This document shows positions 1 through 9,761 of a DNA stretch of 49,413 nt, one piece after another. Positions within the stretch are counted from its first letter, which is position 1; each line of letters opens with the position of its first letter. A program made the translations under genes and the position numbers. Origin of the DNA: Candidatus Endonucleibacter bathymodioli. GTDB taxonomy: Bacteria > Pseudomonadota > Gammaproteobacteria > Pseudomonadales > Endozoicomonadaceae. The DNA lies in the NCBI GenBank assembly GCA_030674915.1, contig JASXSV010000025.1, forward strand, positions 1 to 49,413, given 5' to 3'. The notes under the pieces were generated by a model. That model saw nothing but the letters and a program-made list of their open reading frames with translations. It did no database searches and was not told where the DNA came from.

Positions 1-239
1 ACAGCAACAAGACTGAACGATACTAAACATACTATAACTCACTCTGGCAGACCAACCTTAGAATTTTCACTTTTCACAAGTAATGAAGGCATCACAATAA
101 CATAAACAAACAAATATTATACACCACCTGCCCAAAGTTACCGAGAATTCCATGAAACCATCTAAGTCGTGCTGCTCGTCCAAACCGCCATAGGCCGACG
201 TCATATTGTCACACCAACCCAATCATGCGTGGTCTTAGG

Positions 240-660
240 ACATTACATTTTTGTTCGCGCTCCTCTGTTCGAGGTAGGTTTCATACCCGTTACCATTGAA
301 GATATGAGTAGGTAACAAACGAGACAAGCCTCATGAGACTAAGAGTAGTAGATGATTAGAGTGTGTTAGAGAAGTCAACAGCTTCACACTTTCAAGGGGA
401 TGAGTATATATAAACACTGAGCCAACTACACATTGGATAAGCGACACCATATTCCAAACAATAAATCCCAAACAAAGTCAGCAGAGGATAGCTGGTCAAC
501 CTGTGTTAGTGACGTATATTAAAGACAGCAACTTCTCTATCTCTGACCATTTCAACAGCGCCTCCATATCATCTGGGCTACGAATAATATTCAAGTAACA
601 TACTAAATTATAAGTGGGTGATACGCCGCTGCACATCTAAAACAGACACACGTTAGAGTA
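240..660 (-). pseudogene. Degenerate IS5-family transposase fragment (left edge)
   Basis: On the minus strand this stretch matches, block by block, the IS5 debris at about 44.25-44.5 kb. Shared blocks include the part around 295-335 (GTAGGTAACAAACGAG) and the part around 550-590 (CATCTGGGCTACGA). In the 44 kb copy the same DNA runs into recognisable IS5 transposase sequence. No reading frame is open here. The adjoining 1-240 shows no gene and nothing I can assign. Confidence 0.4.
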
Positions 661-782
661 TCTCCCGTCGTTACCAGCCAAAGATGTTTCCGGTCAATCA
701 TAAGCGTAACAGTGACTGTACCCCAAAGCCCTAGCCAGCAACGTAGAACATATCACTTAGTTGGCAAACTCAAGCTTAATAC

Positions 783-1922
783 CTAACCTCTAGGTACAGC
801 ACTCCTCTTTACAGCAATGTATGTATTGTTACCAGAACTACTTCTTATCTTTTGATACCCAAAGTTCCTATTCATCTCAATGCCACTACAGGCACTGTAA
901 CAGCGCATAACCACTGAGAATCTATCAGCCTTGTAGTCTCTCTCCCATCTACAATGTACTACTTTTTTACCATCACGTCTTACCATCGATTGGTCGACAA
1001 TATATCCACTACCCGTGAAGTTATTGAGCTCCCTCAGAGGTTTGACGCAGTTATTCATACTCCGCTTCATATAGCCTCGCCCTGAAACAGTCTTCTCAAA
1101 ACACTCATCCATAGGCTCATAAGATGGAGATGTTCCCAGATCTCCTCGCGTAGCAGCATAAACATCTTCATAATATTGGTTAATTAATCCTAATGCTATT
1201 TTTTGTGCATGTGAGCTAACAACTTTTTCAGCAGGTAGAGTCATATCTAGTACAGCAAAAGCAAGGAAATCAGGATTCCGCACACTGCCAGCCCAGCAAT
1301 CCCTATGCCAATTTAAAGCCCCTCCATAGTTGGAGAAATCATAATAAAAAAAGAGTTTTATTTTCATATATTTTTTACCCACATGCTTGCTCATATTTTC
1401 AGCTATTTTCTTAATGATTTCATAGACCTCAGGAGCACACTGTAACATTTCTTTGTTTTTCTGATATGTTGTCATTATGTCATAGCTCTCATGCGTTTTT
1501 CCTAAGTCACTACCTATCCTGTCACATCTCACGTCGTAAAACTTAGGAATATATTCTCTATCCTTTTCATTCACCCTTTTAATTACTTGATTTTTATCAT
1601 AACAATTTAGTAATTCCAAACACCTCATCTCTCCATCGTAAATAAAAGCAGCGCAATCAAAAAACAATTCATCTACATGAGCATCAGTTTTAACTTTTTC
1701 ATATGTGCCTTTTGTTTTTATCCAATCTTTAATCAACGGAATGCATTTATCATTTACACCGAATGCAAGATCATTAAATGTTTTTTCTCCAGCAGAGCAA
1801 GCAGTAGTTCTTAACTGACCAGCTATATCCTCAAATTTTTCAGGATCACCTTGCCCGTCAGAAAAGGGACAAAAAAATATTGCACCAAAGAAAAAATAAA
1901 TAATCTCAATTAACCTATTCAT
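783..1922 (-). CDS. Secreted protein, paralog 1 of a three-copy family; possible 2OG-Fe(II) oxygenase fold
   Basis: A 379-aa protein with an N-terminal signal peptide: a hydrophobic run at residues 4-20 after MNR, probably cleaved near residue 24. It is clearly paralogous to the genes at 42621-43697 and 44632-45738. Residues 95-118 resemble one weak ankyrin-like helix pair (DGEMRCLELL). The best conserved part is LNWHRD (His206, Asp208), then NPDFLAFAVLDM (216-227), then FTGSGYIVDQ (302-311), then VVHCR (His323) and DRFSV (Arg334). The order HxD, distal His, then Arg-x-Ser ten residues later is that of double-stranded beta-helix 2-oxoglutarate/Fe(II) oxygenases. This is a motif-level inference only. 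The start is supported by AGGTGG about 12 nt upstream of the ATG. The substrate is unknown; export suggests action outside the cell or in a host. Confidence 0.75.
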   Translation of the reverse strand: MNRLIEIIYFFFGAIFFCPFSDGQGDPEKFEDIAGQLRTTACSAGEKTFNDLAFGVNDKCIPLIKDWIKTKGTYEKVKTDAHVDELFFDCAAFIYDGEMRCLELLNCYDKNQVIKRVNEKDREYIPKFYDVRCDRIGSDLGKTHESYDIMTTYQKNKEMLQCAPEVYEIIKKIAENMSKHVGKKYMKIKLFFYYDFSNYGGALNWHRDCWAGSVRNPDFLAFAVLDMTLPAEKVVSSHAQKIALGLINQYYEDVYAATRGDLGTSPSYEPMDECFEKTVSGRGYMKRSMNNCVKPLRELNNFTGSGYIVDQSMVRRDGKKVVHCRWERDYKADRFSVVMRCYSACSGIEMNRNFGYQKIRSSSGNNTYIAVKRSAVPRG

Positions 1923-2004
1923 AGCATTTTACCACCTGACATTTTCTATCTAAATAAACATGACTCTCTACCGAAAATAACTCCAGATATTACAACACCT
2001 AAAT

Positions 2005-2215
2005 GTCACTTTTAACGTGCCAGCCAGATTCTGGCTCTTCTGCAGCTTTCCATAGTAGTCATTGCCCGAACTTTATTGCGCCGACTCTATTAGTTAGTGT
2101 GACACAAATGCCCTTAATGTGACCTTAATGTGACCTTAATGTGACCTTAATGTGACCTTCGCTCACTATCATGTTTTTAGCTTCCAGCTGACAATTAATC
2201 TAAACAAATGCTACC
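2005..2215 (-). pseudogene. Degenerate IS5-family transposase fragment
   Basis: This aligns with the IS5 transposase remnant around 44.04-44.2 kb. The order of blocks is the same (CGTGCCAGCCAGATTCTGGC versus the CACGCCAACCAGCTTCAGAA type), ending in a shared CGCTCA...TTTTTAGCTT block. Frameshifts and an inserted 11-bp tandem repeat destroy the frame. It lies directly upstream of paralog 1, the same arrangement as at 43.7-46.2 kb. Confidence 0.5.
2114..2157. repeat. Four perfect tandem copies of an 11-bp unit
   Basis: TTAATGTGACC is repeated four times without mismatch inside IS5 debris. The 44 kb homologue has only one degenerate equivalent, so the expansion is local and probably arose by replication slippage. 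Confidence 0.9.
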
Positions 2216-2387
2216 GCTCCTACACACCTCAGTCACACAACTTAGAGTATCTTCACCGGCATTACCAGCCAAAGATAATATTTTCAAAAACCTAACAGTG
2301 ACTGTACCCCATACACGTCGAAGCCCTAGCCAGCAACATAGAGTATGTCACGTATGTAAGCAAACTATGGCTTAATACCTAACCCTA

Positions 2388-2452
2388 ACCGAAAGAGGAC
2401 CAAAACATATTGTAATACATAAAAAACAAATAATCTTAATCAACCTGCTCAT
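2388..2452 (-). pseudogene. Deletion remnant of a fourth secreted-family gene
   Basis: The first 20 or so codons, reading from the ATG at 2452, match the signal peptide of the 42621-43697 paralog (MSRLIKIICFLCITI). The sequence then jumps directly into the family's 3' flank (CTTAATACCTAACC at about 2371-2384). About 1 kb of coding sequence is therefore missing between two otherwise conserved flanks. The upstream 100 bp (2455-2570) is also nearly identical to the 5' flank at 43.7-43.8 kb. Confidence 0.65.
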
Positions 2453-2559
2453 AGTATTTTACCAATTAACATTTGTTACCTTAATGAATATTACTCTCTA
2501 CTGAAAATAACACAAGCTATTACAACACACCTTAAGGCTCCAAAAAAAGGCCCGCAAGA

Positions 2560-2880
2560 TTCATGAACAATAGATTATTTATAAAATGTACGGCATTATA
2601 TCACAAAAAACAAACCATGACACAACCAAATGTCTGACGCCTTGCATGAACCAGCAAATGTTTTCTATGAGAGAAATGTTCACGATATTCTTGACACAAT
2701 CACAAACATTGCCCTACGTCACGCTTTGGATACATAAAGCTCCCTACATCAACACCGGTATGAATGGGAAACCATATATGGCTGTTACCACGACTGTTAT
2801 TTTTAACACGCTACCCAGCGCCATGATCTTTTATCGGCTTTGTAGCAGCAGTGCCTTAAACATCGTGATCAATCAGCATT
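2560..2880 (-). pseudogene. IS5 transposase debris with a decayed C2H2-like peptide
   Basis: On the minus strand one frame gives NNSRGNSHIWFPIHTGVDVG, which corresponds to the YGYKxHxGVD region of IS5-family DDE transposases. It is followed by a stretch ending in EHFSHRKHLLVHAR, a zinc-finger-like F-x5-L-x2-H pattern with an interrupted cysteine pair. The same two elements in the same order occur at about 43.9 and 46.0 kb. Stops and frame changes show it is not a working gene. The plus-strand ORF over the same bases is a shadow. Confidence 0.5.
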
Positions 2881-2884
2881 GAAT

Positions 2885-3568
2885 CTGCTAGACTACTTTA
2901 TTTCAGACTGTTCCAAGAAATAATTCCACCGAAAGGCATTGATTATGCAAGGCTTATTATACCTGTTTTTCAGTTATTTAGCGCGACTCGTGCAAAGGTC
3001 TCAATATATTAAACCATGAAATAAAACCTGCTACGTCGAGCATGCTTGCTCCTTTATTGGAAGACAATATAAAAGTGGAATCACCACTAAGCAACAAATA
3101 ATTTGGAAATTATTTCATAATAAACTTAAAAATAGGAGGATTTATAACTTAGGTTTGTCTTTTGACATATTTGACGATGGTCAATCATTCCCTACTGTTA
3201 TATCTCCAGAATCTACGCCTAAGTATTCTTGTGGCTTTTCTGATGTTAGGGAAATAAATAAATATTTTTTAGTGGTGATAGTTTTCTTACGTTATCTCTA
3301 ATGTTAGAAATGGACAGAAAACTTGCAAAGGAAGTATAGCCTGGATAATACCAGTTATCTTATGCTGCTAAGCAGTCTTTCTGAAACGCGTTTATGTTAT
3401 AAGGTACGTACCTCGAGATCCCTCAGAGGCACTAAGGCAAATCTTGGATCTGTAATTAGCAGTGACGGGGAATTAATTGATGATAAGGATATAGTCGATA
3501 CTGATATTGGTGCCGTATTATTATTGGCTCCTAGGTATTTATTGTTAAAAACAACCTATCTATCCACC
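2885..3568. other. Gene-free stretch with a possible decayed ORF
   Basis: About 680 bp with no convincing gene. A plus-strand frame is open for about 50 codons at 3145-3300 and reappears in a different frame at 3323-3598 as a 91-aa ORF that overlaps the 3' end of the next gene. Neither piece resembles a family I recognise. They may be two parts of one broken gene. Confidence 0.3.
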
Positions 3569-5164
3569 TTAGTCCTTAGCCACATTACTTGCATCTAGTT
3601 GGGCAAAGGCTTGTTTGACTTCGGCAATCTCTTCACCAGAGCACTCTTTAGCAACCTGTTTATCAACACTCTCTTGTACCTCCGCGCTATCCAATCGATC
3701 CGTAAGCCATGAAATCAAAAGCGGAGCTGAATCTTTTATTCTCTTAGCTTTCAGACCAGCATCCTCACTCAGTTTAGTGTCTAAGACTTGTGCTTTAGCC
3801 CTAAGCGACAATGGGTCCAGAGAACTTTTTCCTACCAAGGTTTTCAGCATACTAACGTCATAAAAAAGTTTATCAAATTCGTTTAGTACATCACCAGCCT
3901 GAATACCACTCTTCCCGTCAATCATATTCCGCATTGAAAGCCATAAATTAAAGTCAGCAACTTGGTCAAAGAACATTTCCAAGCGAAAAGGATCTGCTGC
4001 CAATGACTGGATTACCTTCTCAGCTGTGGTTTTCACGTTTTCATCTACAGATTGCCTATCCATATGGTCTTTTATCTGCGTCAGCTCCATCCCTCTATCA
4101 CCTAGATTCTCAATGGCTTTTTTGATCTCGCCAACCTCGTTGTCATCGCGCTCTCGCACATCCTCCTTCTCAGAGCGCTCCCCCTGCACAACTTCTTTAC
4201 CCAGCCGATTCGCAAGCCATAAAATAAGAAGCGGAGCTGAAGCTTTAACACGCTTAGTTTTTGGATTAGCATCATCACTCAGCTCAGCTTTTAACATTTC
4301 TGGTGCAGCCCTAAGCAAAAACGAGGGAACCGAACTTATTCCTGTAAAATGTTTTTTTATACTGACGTCATCAAAAATTTTATCAAATTCGTTGGCCGCC
4401 TGAACAGCAGTCTTCCCGTCAAAAATGTAACGTATTGACAGCCACGAATTAAAATCAGAAACCAAGCTAAAAATATCTCCCAAGCATACAGGCTCTGCTG
4501 TCATTGACTTTATTACATCACCGGCTGAGGATCTCATTTTTCCCTCTGCAAGATTAATGTGATCTTTTTCATCTACATCTGGGAATTTCAACGTCAGAAA
4601 GCTATGAGCTTCCATTTTAAGCCGATCTTTTCGGCTTTGACTTAATAATTCTACTGCTGAGTTCTCAAGAGCTTTATTGTTTTTAGGGCGCTTAAATCTA
4701 ACAGCCAACTGATCTTCTTTGGATGGCAAAAATTCAGCCAATCCAAATTGCACCATCATGGTAAGACCTGCGGCATCATCAGTATTAATTGGAACTTTAG
4801 CAGTCATATCAAATATACCACCAGCCTTACCATCCTGCAAAACTGAACCAGTCGCTTTATAAAACAGAGCTGATAAATAACTTTGTTGTTCTTTAGTTGG
4901 ACGTCCCCTAGCCCAAGAGGTAAACCTATTAACAGCTATATTAGCAAGGATCTTCATCTTACCAATAAGTGAAATATTCCTAGAAAATATACCTTTCCGC
5001 GAGAGATCTGGCAACTCCTGCAAATTAAATACGGCTTTAGCTTCAAGATTAATATCAACCATTCTACCGGCACTATCTACTCCCGGCTTCGCAGCGCCAC
5101 CTTGGGGCAAATCTTGGTACTTCTTAAGTACCTCACCAATGGGGGTCGGTTCAACTCCAGCCAT
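3569..5164 (-). CDS. Unknown 531-aa protein with an internal duplication of about 140 residues
   Basis: Not recognised as any known family. No signal peptide or membrane segment is visible. The protein has a unique N-terminal part (1-210) and then two diverged copies of one module, about 217-358 and 384-527. Shared landmarks are VIKS/VIQS, DFNSWLS/DFNLWLS, DGKTAVQA/DGKSGIQA, NEFDKIF/NEFDKLF, SAPLLILWL/SAPLLISWL and a closing EIKKA/EVKQA helix. The linker between them (322-383) is highly charged. The modules look all-helical, and repeated helical modules suit a scaffold or a secreted effector, but no function can be assigned. The start is supported by AAGGAT about 12 nt before the ATG. It is divergent from hsdM across a 265-bp gap. 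Confidence 0.8.
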   Translation of the reverse strand: MAGVEPTPIGEVLKKYQDLPQGGAAKPGVDSAGRMVDINLEAKAVFNLQELPDLSRKGIFSRNISLIGKMKILANIAVNRFTSWARGRPTKEQQSYLSALFYKATGSVLQDGKAGGIFDMTAKVPINTDDAAGLTMMVQFGLAEFLPSKEDQLAVRFKRPKNNKALENSAVELLSQSRKDRLKMEAHSFLTLKFPDVDEKDHINLAEGKMRSSAGDVIKSMTAEPVCLGDIFSLVSDFNSWLSIRYIFDGKTAVQAANEFDKIFDDVSIKKHFTGISSVPSFLLRAAPEMLKAELSDDANPKTKRVKASAPLLILWLANRLGKEVVQGERSEKEDVRERDDNEVGEIKKAIENLGDRGMELTQIKDHMDRQSVDENVKTTAEKVIQSLAADPFRLEMFFDQVADFNLWLSMRNMIDGKSGIQAGDVLNEFDKLFYDVSMLKTLVGKSSLDPLSLRAKAQVLDTKLSEDAGLKAKRIKDSAPLLISWLTDRLDSAEVQESVDKQVAKECSGEEIAEVKQAFAQLDASNVAKD

Positions 5165-5429
5165 AATTTATCTATCCTTAAACACTAAAAGCATTGATAA
5201 CACTAAACGACAATATAACTGTAGATCAAGAAGCTGGTACAATGCAACCCATAAATACTCCAGCAACTCTGGCAGAATAAATTCACCAACAAATACTGAA
5301 GATTTTTATTGACTAGGAGGGGCGATATTTCTTTTGGGCGGTATTTAAGAAAGAATCAGGGGTTTTGCTTGTAAATAGCACCCGAACAAGGATAATCAGG
5401 ACAACTCTTTTCATCAGAAATAGCTATTT

Positions 5430-7400
5430 ATGGCACATAAAGCCTCACAGTCTAATCAAACCAACTCGGCACTTATCTGGTCTTCCGCTGACCTGCTTCG
5501 AGGAGATTACAAGCAATCTGATTACGGTAAAATCATCTTGCCTTTTACCTTGTTGCGTCGATTAGAATGTGTGCTTGAGCCGACGCGTGAGGCGGTTCTC
5601 GCTGAACATGACGCGCGTCAATCGCTGGATGTGACGTTGAAAGACTTCTTAACCCGTAAATCAGGGTTTTGTTTTTATAATACCTCGACGTTTACCCTGT
5701 TAAAATTGATGGCAGATTCGGCGAATATTCTGGATAATTTAGACAGTTACCTGCGTAAGTTTAGTGAAAATGCCCGTGAAATATTTGAGAAATATGACTT
5801 CTTCACCCAGATAGAAAAGCTGGATGAAGCTAACCTGCTCTTTTTATTAATTGAAAAGTTTGCCTCGTTTGATTTGCATCCTGACACAATCAGTAATCAT
5901 GAAATGGGTTTGATGTTTGAAGAGCTTATTCGAAAATTTGCAGAAGCGTCGAATGAAACCGCTGGTGAACACTTTACCCCGCGCGACATTGTGCGCCTGA
6001 CCACCTCGTTGCTCTTCTCTACTGATGATGATGTTTTGACTAAAAAAGGTGTAGTGCGCAGTTTGTATGACCCGACAGCAGGCACAGGCGGCTTCTTATC
6101 ATCTGGTAGTGAATATGTGCATGAGCTTAATCGTGATGCCACGCTGGTGACCTATGGTCAAGAGCTTAATGGCGAGTCTTATGCCATCTGTAAAGCCGAT
6201 ATGATGATCAAGGGTGAAAAGGTTGACAATATCAAGCATGGCAATACGTTAAGTGGTGATCAGCTTGGCAGTAACAAATTTGATTACATGCTCTCTAACC
6301 CTCCTTTTGGTGTGGAATGGAAAAAGGTGCAGGCGGAAGTATCAGCAGAGCACGAAACGCAAGGGTTTAACGGTCGCTTTGGTGCAGGTTTACCGCGTGT
6401 AAGTGATGGTTCGTTACTGTTTTTGCTTCACCTTATCAGCAAAATGCGCCCAGAGCGTGAGGGTGGCTCGCGTATAGGTATTATCTTAAATGGCTCTCCG
6501 CTGTTTACAGGTGGCGCAGGCTCGGGTGAAAGTGAGATTCGTCGTTATGTATTAGAAAACGACCTGCTTGAAACCATTGTTGCCATGCCTAATGATATGT
6601 TTTTTAACACGGGCATCGCTACTTACATCTGGATACTCTCTAACAACAAGAGTGCAGAGCGAAAAGGAAAAGTACAGCTTATCAATGCTTCGGATATGGG
6701 CTCTTCAATGCGAAAGTCGTTAGGCTCTAAGCGTAAGTATTTAGAAGAGTCAGAGATTGAAAGTATCGTTCAAACTTATAGCGAGATGAGTGAAAGTAAA
6801 ACATCAAAGCAGTTTGATACCACCGACTTTGGCTACCGACGCATTACCGTTGAACGCCCTTTACAGCTAAGCTTTTACCCACACGAAACCGACCGATTAG
6901 AGGCATTAAAAGCCGATAAAGCGTTTATCAAATTAGCCAAACTAGGAGACGATGTTTTAACCTCACTTGCCAAAATGTCAGAAGATAAAATGAACAGTCG
7001 TGATATCTTTAAACAACGGCTTGATGTCAAACTCTCTGCTACGCAATTTAAACTCATTCAAAAGCATATTGCATCCCATGATGATGACGCCGAGCTTTGT
7101 AAAGATGCCAAAGGCAAGTTAGAAGCCAATGCTGATTTGCGTGATTACGAGAACATACCACTTTGTGAAAATATTAATGACTATTTTAAACGTGAAGTCA
7201 CCCCACATGTGCCATTAGCGTGGATAGACGAGAAGAAGTGTGATACTCAAGACGGTGAAATAGGCATTGTGGGCTATGAAATCCCCTTTAATCGTCACTT
7301 CTATGAGTATCTGCCACCACGAGCGTTAGAGGAGATAGATGCAGAGTTAGATAATCTAACCCAAGAAATCGTCGCGCTGTTAAGTGAGGTTAATGCTTAA
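5430..7400 (+). CDS. hsdM: Type I restriction-modification DNA methyltransferase subunit (HsdM)
   Basis: A 656-aa N6-adenine methyltransferase. With HsdS it forms the sequence-specific methylase that protects host DNA, and with HsdR the restriction complex. The N-terminal helical HsdM domain (about 10-150) is followed by [12 protein letters not shown] (179-190), the SAM-binding motif DPTAGTGG (214-221) and the catalytic motif NPPF (290-293), all intact. It is longer than typical HsdM (about 500-530 aa), with a charged C-terminal extension after about residue 470. This is the first gene of a five-gene operon; its TAA overlaps the next ATG (TAATG at 7398-7402). Cleaner codon use and less AT-rich DNA than the flanking effector regions suggest horizontal acquisition. 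Confidence 0.96.
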   Translation: MAHKASQSNQTNSALIWSSADLLRGDYKQSDYGKIILPFTLLRRLECVLEPTREAVLAEHDARQSLDVTLKDFLTRKSGFCFYNTSTFTLLKLMADSANILDNLDSYLRKFSENAREIFEKYDFFTQIEKLDEANLLFLLIEKFASFDLHPDTISNHEMGLMFEELIRKFAEASNETAGEHFTPRDIVRLTTSLLFSTDDDVLTKKGVVRSLYDPTAGTGGFLSSGSEYVHELNRDATLVTYGQELNGESYAICKADMMIKGEKVDNIKHGNTLSGDQLGSNKFDYMLSNPPFGVEWKKVQAEVSAEHETQGFNGRFGAGLPRVSDGSLLFLLHLISKMRPEREGGSRIGIILNGSPLFTGGAGSGESEIRRYVLENDLLETIVAMPNDMFFNTGIATYIWILSNNKSAERKGKVQLINASDMGSSMRKSLGSKRKYLEESEIESIVQTYSEMSESKTSKQFDTTDFGYRRITVERPLQLSFYPHETDRLEALKADKAFIKLAKLGDDVLTSLAKMSEDKMNSRDIFKQRLDVKLSATQFKLIQKHIASHDDDAELCKDAKGKLEANADLRDYENIPLCENINDYFKREVTPHVPLAWIDEKKCDTQDGEIGIVGYEIPFNRHFYEYLPPRALEEIDAELDNLTQEIVALLSEVNA

Positions 7401-8509
7401 TGGCCAAGGGAGTAGATAATGTAGCGGATACTGTCCCTGATAAGATAACTGGCAAGATGGTAACACCTGACTATCAAACATGGATAAGTCATCTTAAAGC
7501 CCGTTTTCAGCAAGCACAGGTGAAAGCCGCTGTTAAAGTCAATAGCACGCTACTGGCGTTTTATTGGCAACTCGGACAAGACATTACCGAAAAGCAGCAG
7601 GATGCGACCTGGGGCAGTGGTTTCTTAAAGCAAGTCAGTCGCGATTTAATGACAGCATTTCCTGATGTGAAAGGCTTTTCTTACGAGAATATAAGACAAA
7701 TAAGAAGGTGGTATCAATTTTATCAGCAGAATATTGATAATAGGGTGACAAGCTGTCACCCTATTGAACATCCTGGTTTTGATGTGCTGTTTCAAGTCCC
7801 ATGGGGGCAAAATCTTGTCATCATTTCAAAGTGTAAAACGATTGAAGAGGCGTTGTTTTATGTCTCTCATACGATTGAATTTGGCTGGAGTCGCTCAATA
7901 CTGTCACTGCAAATACAAAGCGAGCTTTATCATCGTGAAGGTAAAGCACTCAATAACTTTGCAACCCGCCTGCCAAAAGTAGACTCCGATCTTGCCAATC
8001 AACTACTCAAAGACCCTTATAACTTTGAATTCCTCACCCTCACCAAAGATTTTAAAGAGCGAGAATTAGAAAATGGCTTGGTGAAACATATCACCGAGTT
8101 TCTACTAGAGCTCGGTGCAGGCTTTGCTTATATTGGCAAACAAGTTGAAATCAACGTGGGCAACCAAGATTTTTATATTGACCTTCTGTTCTATCATACC
8201 AAGTTGCATTGCTATGTAGTTGTCGAGCTAAAGGCAGTTCCGTTTACGCCAGAAATGGCAGGCAAGCTTAACTTCTATTTAGCGGCGGTTGATGGCGAGA
8301 TAAAACATGAAAACGACGCACCGACCATTGGTATTTTGCTTTGCAGCAGTAAGAACAAAATCGTGGTGGAATATGCGCTGAAAAATGTCAATTCACCAAT
8401 GGGTGTGAGCGAATATGAGATAACAGAATCACTCCCCGAAAACCTACAATCATCTTTGCCATCAGTAGAAGCAATAGAAGCAGAGCTTGGAGAATTTAAT
8501 GCGTTATAA
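7400..8509 (+). CDS. YhcG/DUF1016-family PDDEXK nuclease-like protein
   Basis: A 369-aa protein. The N-terminal half is a DUF1016-type domain (YQTWISHLKARF, LAFYWQLGQDI, WGSGFLKQVSRDL, FSYENIRQIRRWY at about 24-105). The C-terminal half is a PDDEXK nuclease-like core, FYIDLLFYH (Asp261) followed by VVVELK (Glu276, Lys278), so the catalytic triad looks intact. Members of this family often sit inside type I restriction operons, but their role there is not settled; a regulatory or additional nuclease role is inferred. It is translationally coupled to hsdM by a 1-nt overlap, and its 3' end overlaps the start of hsdS. Confidence 0.88.
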   Translation: MAKGVDNVADTVPDKITGKMVTPDYQTWISHLKARFQQAQVKAAVKVNSTLLAFYWQLGQDITEKQQDATWGSGFLKQVSRDLMTAFPDVKGFSYENIRQIRRWYQFYQQNIDNRVTSCHPIEHPGFDVLFQVPWGQNLVIISKCKTIEEALFYVSHTIEFGWSRSILSLQIQSELYHREGKALNNFATRLPKVDSDLANQLLKDPYNFEFLTLTKDFKERELENGLVKHITEFLLELGAGFAYIGKQVEINVGNQDFYIDLLFYHTKLHCYVVVELKAVPFTPEMAGKLNFYLAAVDGEIKHENDAPTIGILLCSSKNKIVVEYALKNVNSPMGVSEYEITESLPENLQSSLPSVEAIEAELGEFNAL

Positions 8510-9761
8510 ACAATATGAAAGTTATAAAGAGAGTGGGGTTGAGTGGTTAAGTGAAGTTCCTACGGAATGGAATATATTACGAAACAAACAAGCCTTTAGT
8601 TTTGTAAAGCATCTTGTAGGCAAAAATTCAAACGACTATATACTGTTATCTTTAACCCTCCAAGGTATTAAAGTTAGAGACATTGAGAGTGGAAAAGGTA
8701 AGTTTCCAGCAGAATTTGACACATATCAAGCTGTTAAGAAGAAAGATATAATTTTTTGCTTATTTGATATAGATGAAACACCTAGAACTATTGGAATGTC
8801 ACATAATAAAGGCATGATTACTGGTGCATACAATGTAGCACGATGCAATAGTAAAAGTATCCCTGAGTTTATATACTATTATTATTTATCAATTGATGAA
8901 TATAAAGGACTCAAACCTTTTTATACAGGATTAAGAAAGGTTGTTAGAACTGAAACTTTTATGAATATACAGTTGCCACTTCCTCCCCTCCAAGAACAAA
9001 AAGCCATAGCCACCTACCTAGACCGTGCTACGCAGAAGATAGACACCCTCATCGAAAAGCAGAGCTGTCTCATTGCCCTGCTAAAAGAGAAACGCCAAGC
9101 CCTCATCTCCCACGCCGTCACCAAAGGGCTAGACCCTCATGCGAAGATGATCGACAGTGGTGTTGAGTGGTTAGGGGAGATTCCTGAGGGGTGGGAGGTT
9201 AAGAAACTGAAGTATGCACTCTCATTACAAACAGAAAAAGTATCTATTCAAAAACAAAAAGTTATTGCTTTAGAAAATATAGAAAGCTGGAGCGGTAAGC
9301 TTGTAGATACTGAGTCAAACTATCAAGGTGAAGATGTTGCTTTTCAAAAAGGTGATATATTATTTGGTAAACTACGACCATACTTAGCAAAAGTGTACCA
9401 ATGTCAAGATGATGGCGTAGCATTTGGTGATATTCTAGTTTATAGACCAAATAAAAATACAGTACCACAATTTGCATTTTACAGCATGTTATCGGAATCA
9501 TTTATTGACATTGTAGATGGGTCAACTTTTGGTTCAAAAATGCCTAGAGCTAGTGTAGAGTTTGTTAGCAATATGCCTATATCTATACCAGTAAAAGAAG
9601 AACAAAAAGCCATCGCCACCTACCTCGATGATAAAACCCAAAAAATAGACACCCTCATCGCAAAAGCCACCAAATCAATAGAACTCCTCAAAGAGAAACG
9701 CACGGCGCTTATCTCTGCGGTGGTTACGGGCAAAGTGGATGTGCGAGAAACATCACAATGA
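8499..9761 (+). CDS. hsdS: Type I restriction-modification specificity subunit (HsdS)
   Basis: A 420-aa DNA-recognition subunit with the usual pseudo-twofold layout. Each half begins SGVEWL and ends with a conserved helical spacer, QEQKAIATYLDRATQKIDTL near 165-185 and EEQKAIATYLDDKTQKIDTL near 370-390. The variable target-recognition domains lie between them. I chose ATG 8499 over an upstream in-frame TTG (8487) because TTGGAG at 8487-8492 is a good ribosome-binding site for it. The start lies inside the preceding gene, and the stop overlaps the fic start (ATGA at 9758-9761). The two domains differ, so a bipartite asymmetric recognition site is expected. No truncation is visible. Confidence 0.95.
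   Translation: MRYKQYESYKESGVEWLSEVPTEWNILRNKQAFSFVKHLVGKNSNDYILLSLTLQGIKVRDIESGKGKFPAEFDTYQAVKKKDIIFCLFDIDETPRTIGMSHNKGMITGAYNVARCNSKSIPEFIYYYYLSIDEYKGLKPFYTGLRKVVRTETFMNIQLPLPPLQEQKAIATYLDRATQKIDTLIEKQSCLIALLKEKRQALISHAVTKGLDPHAKMIDSGVEWLGEIPEGWEVKKLKYALSLQTEKVSIQKQKVIALENIESWSGKLVDTESNYQGEDVAFQKGDILFGKLRPYLAKVYQCQDDGVAFGDILVYRPNKNTVPQFAFYSMLSESFIDIVDGSTFGSKMPRASVEFVSNMPISIPVKEEQKAIATYLDDKTQKIDTLIAKATKSIELLKEKRTALISAVVTGKVDVRETSQ

Noticed and set aside
2586..2882. Plus-strand 98-aa ORF
   Set aside because: It lies antisense to IS5 debris repeated at 43.9 and 46.0 kb, where the plus frame is not conserved.
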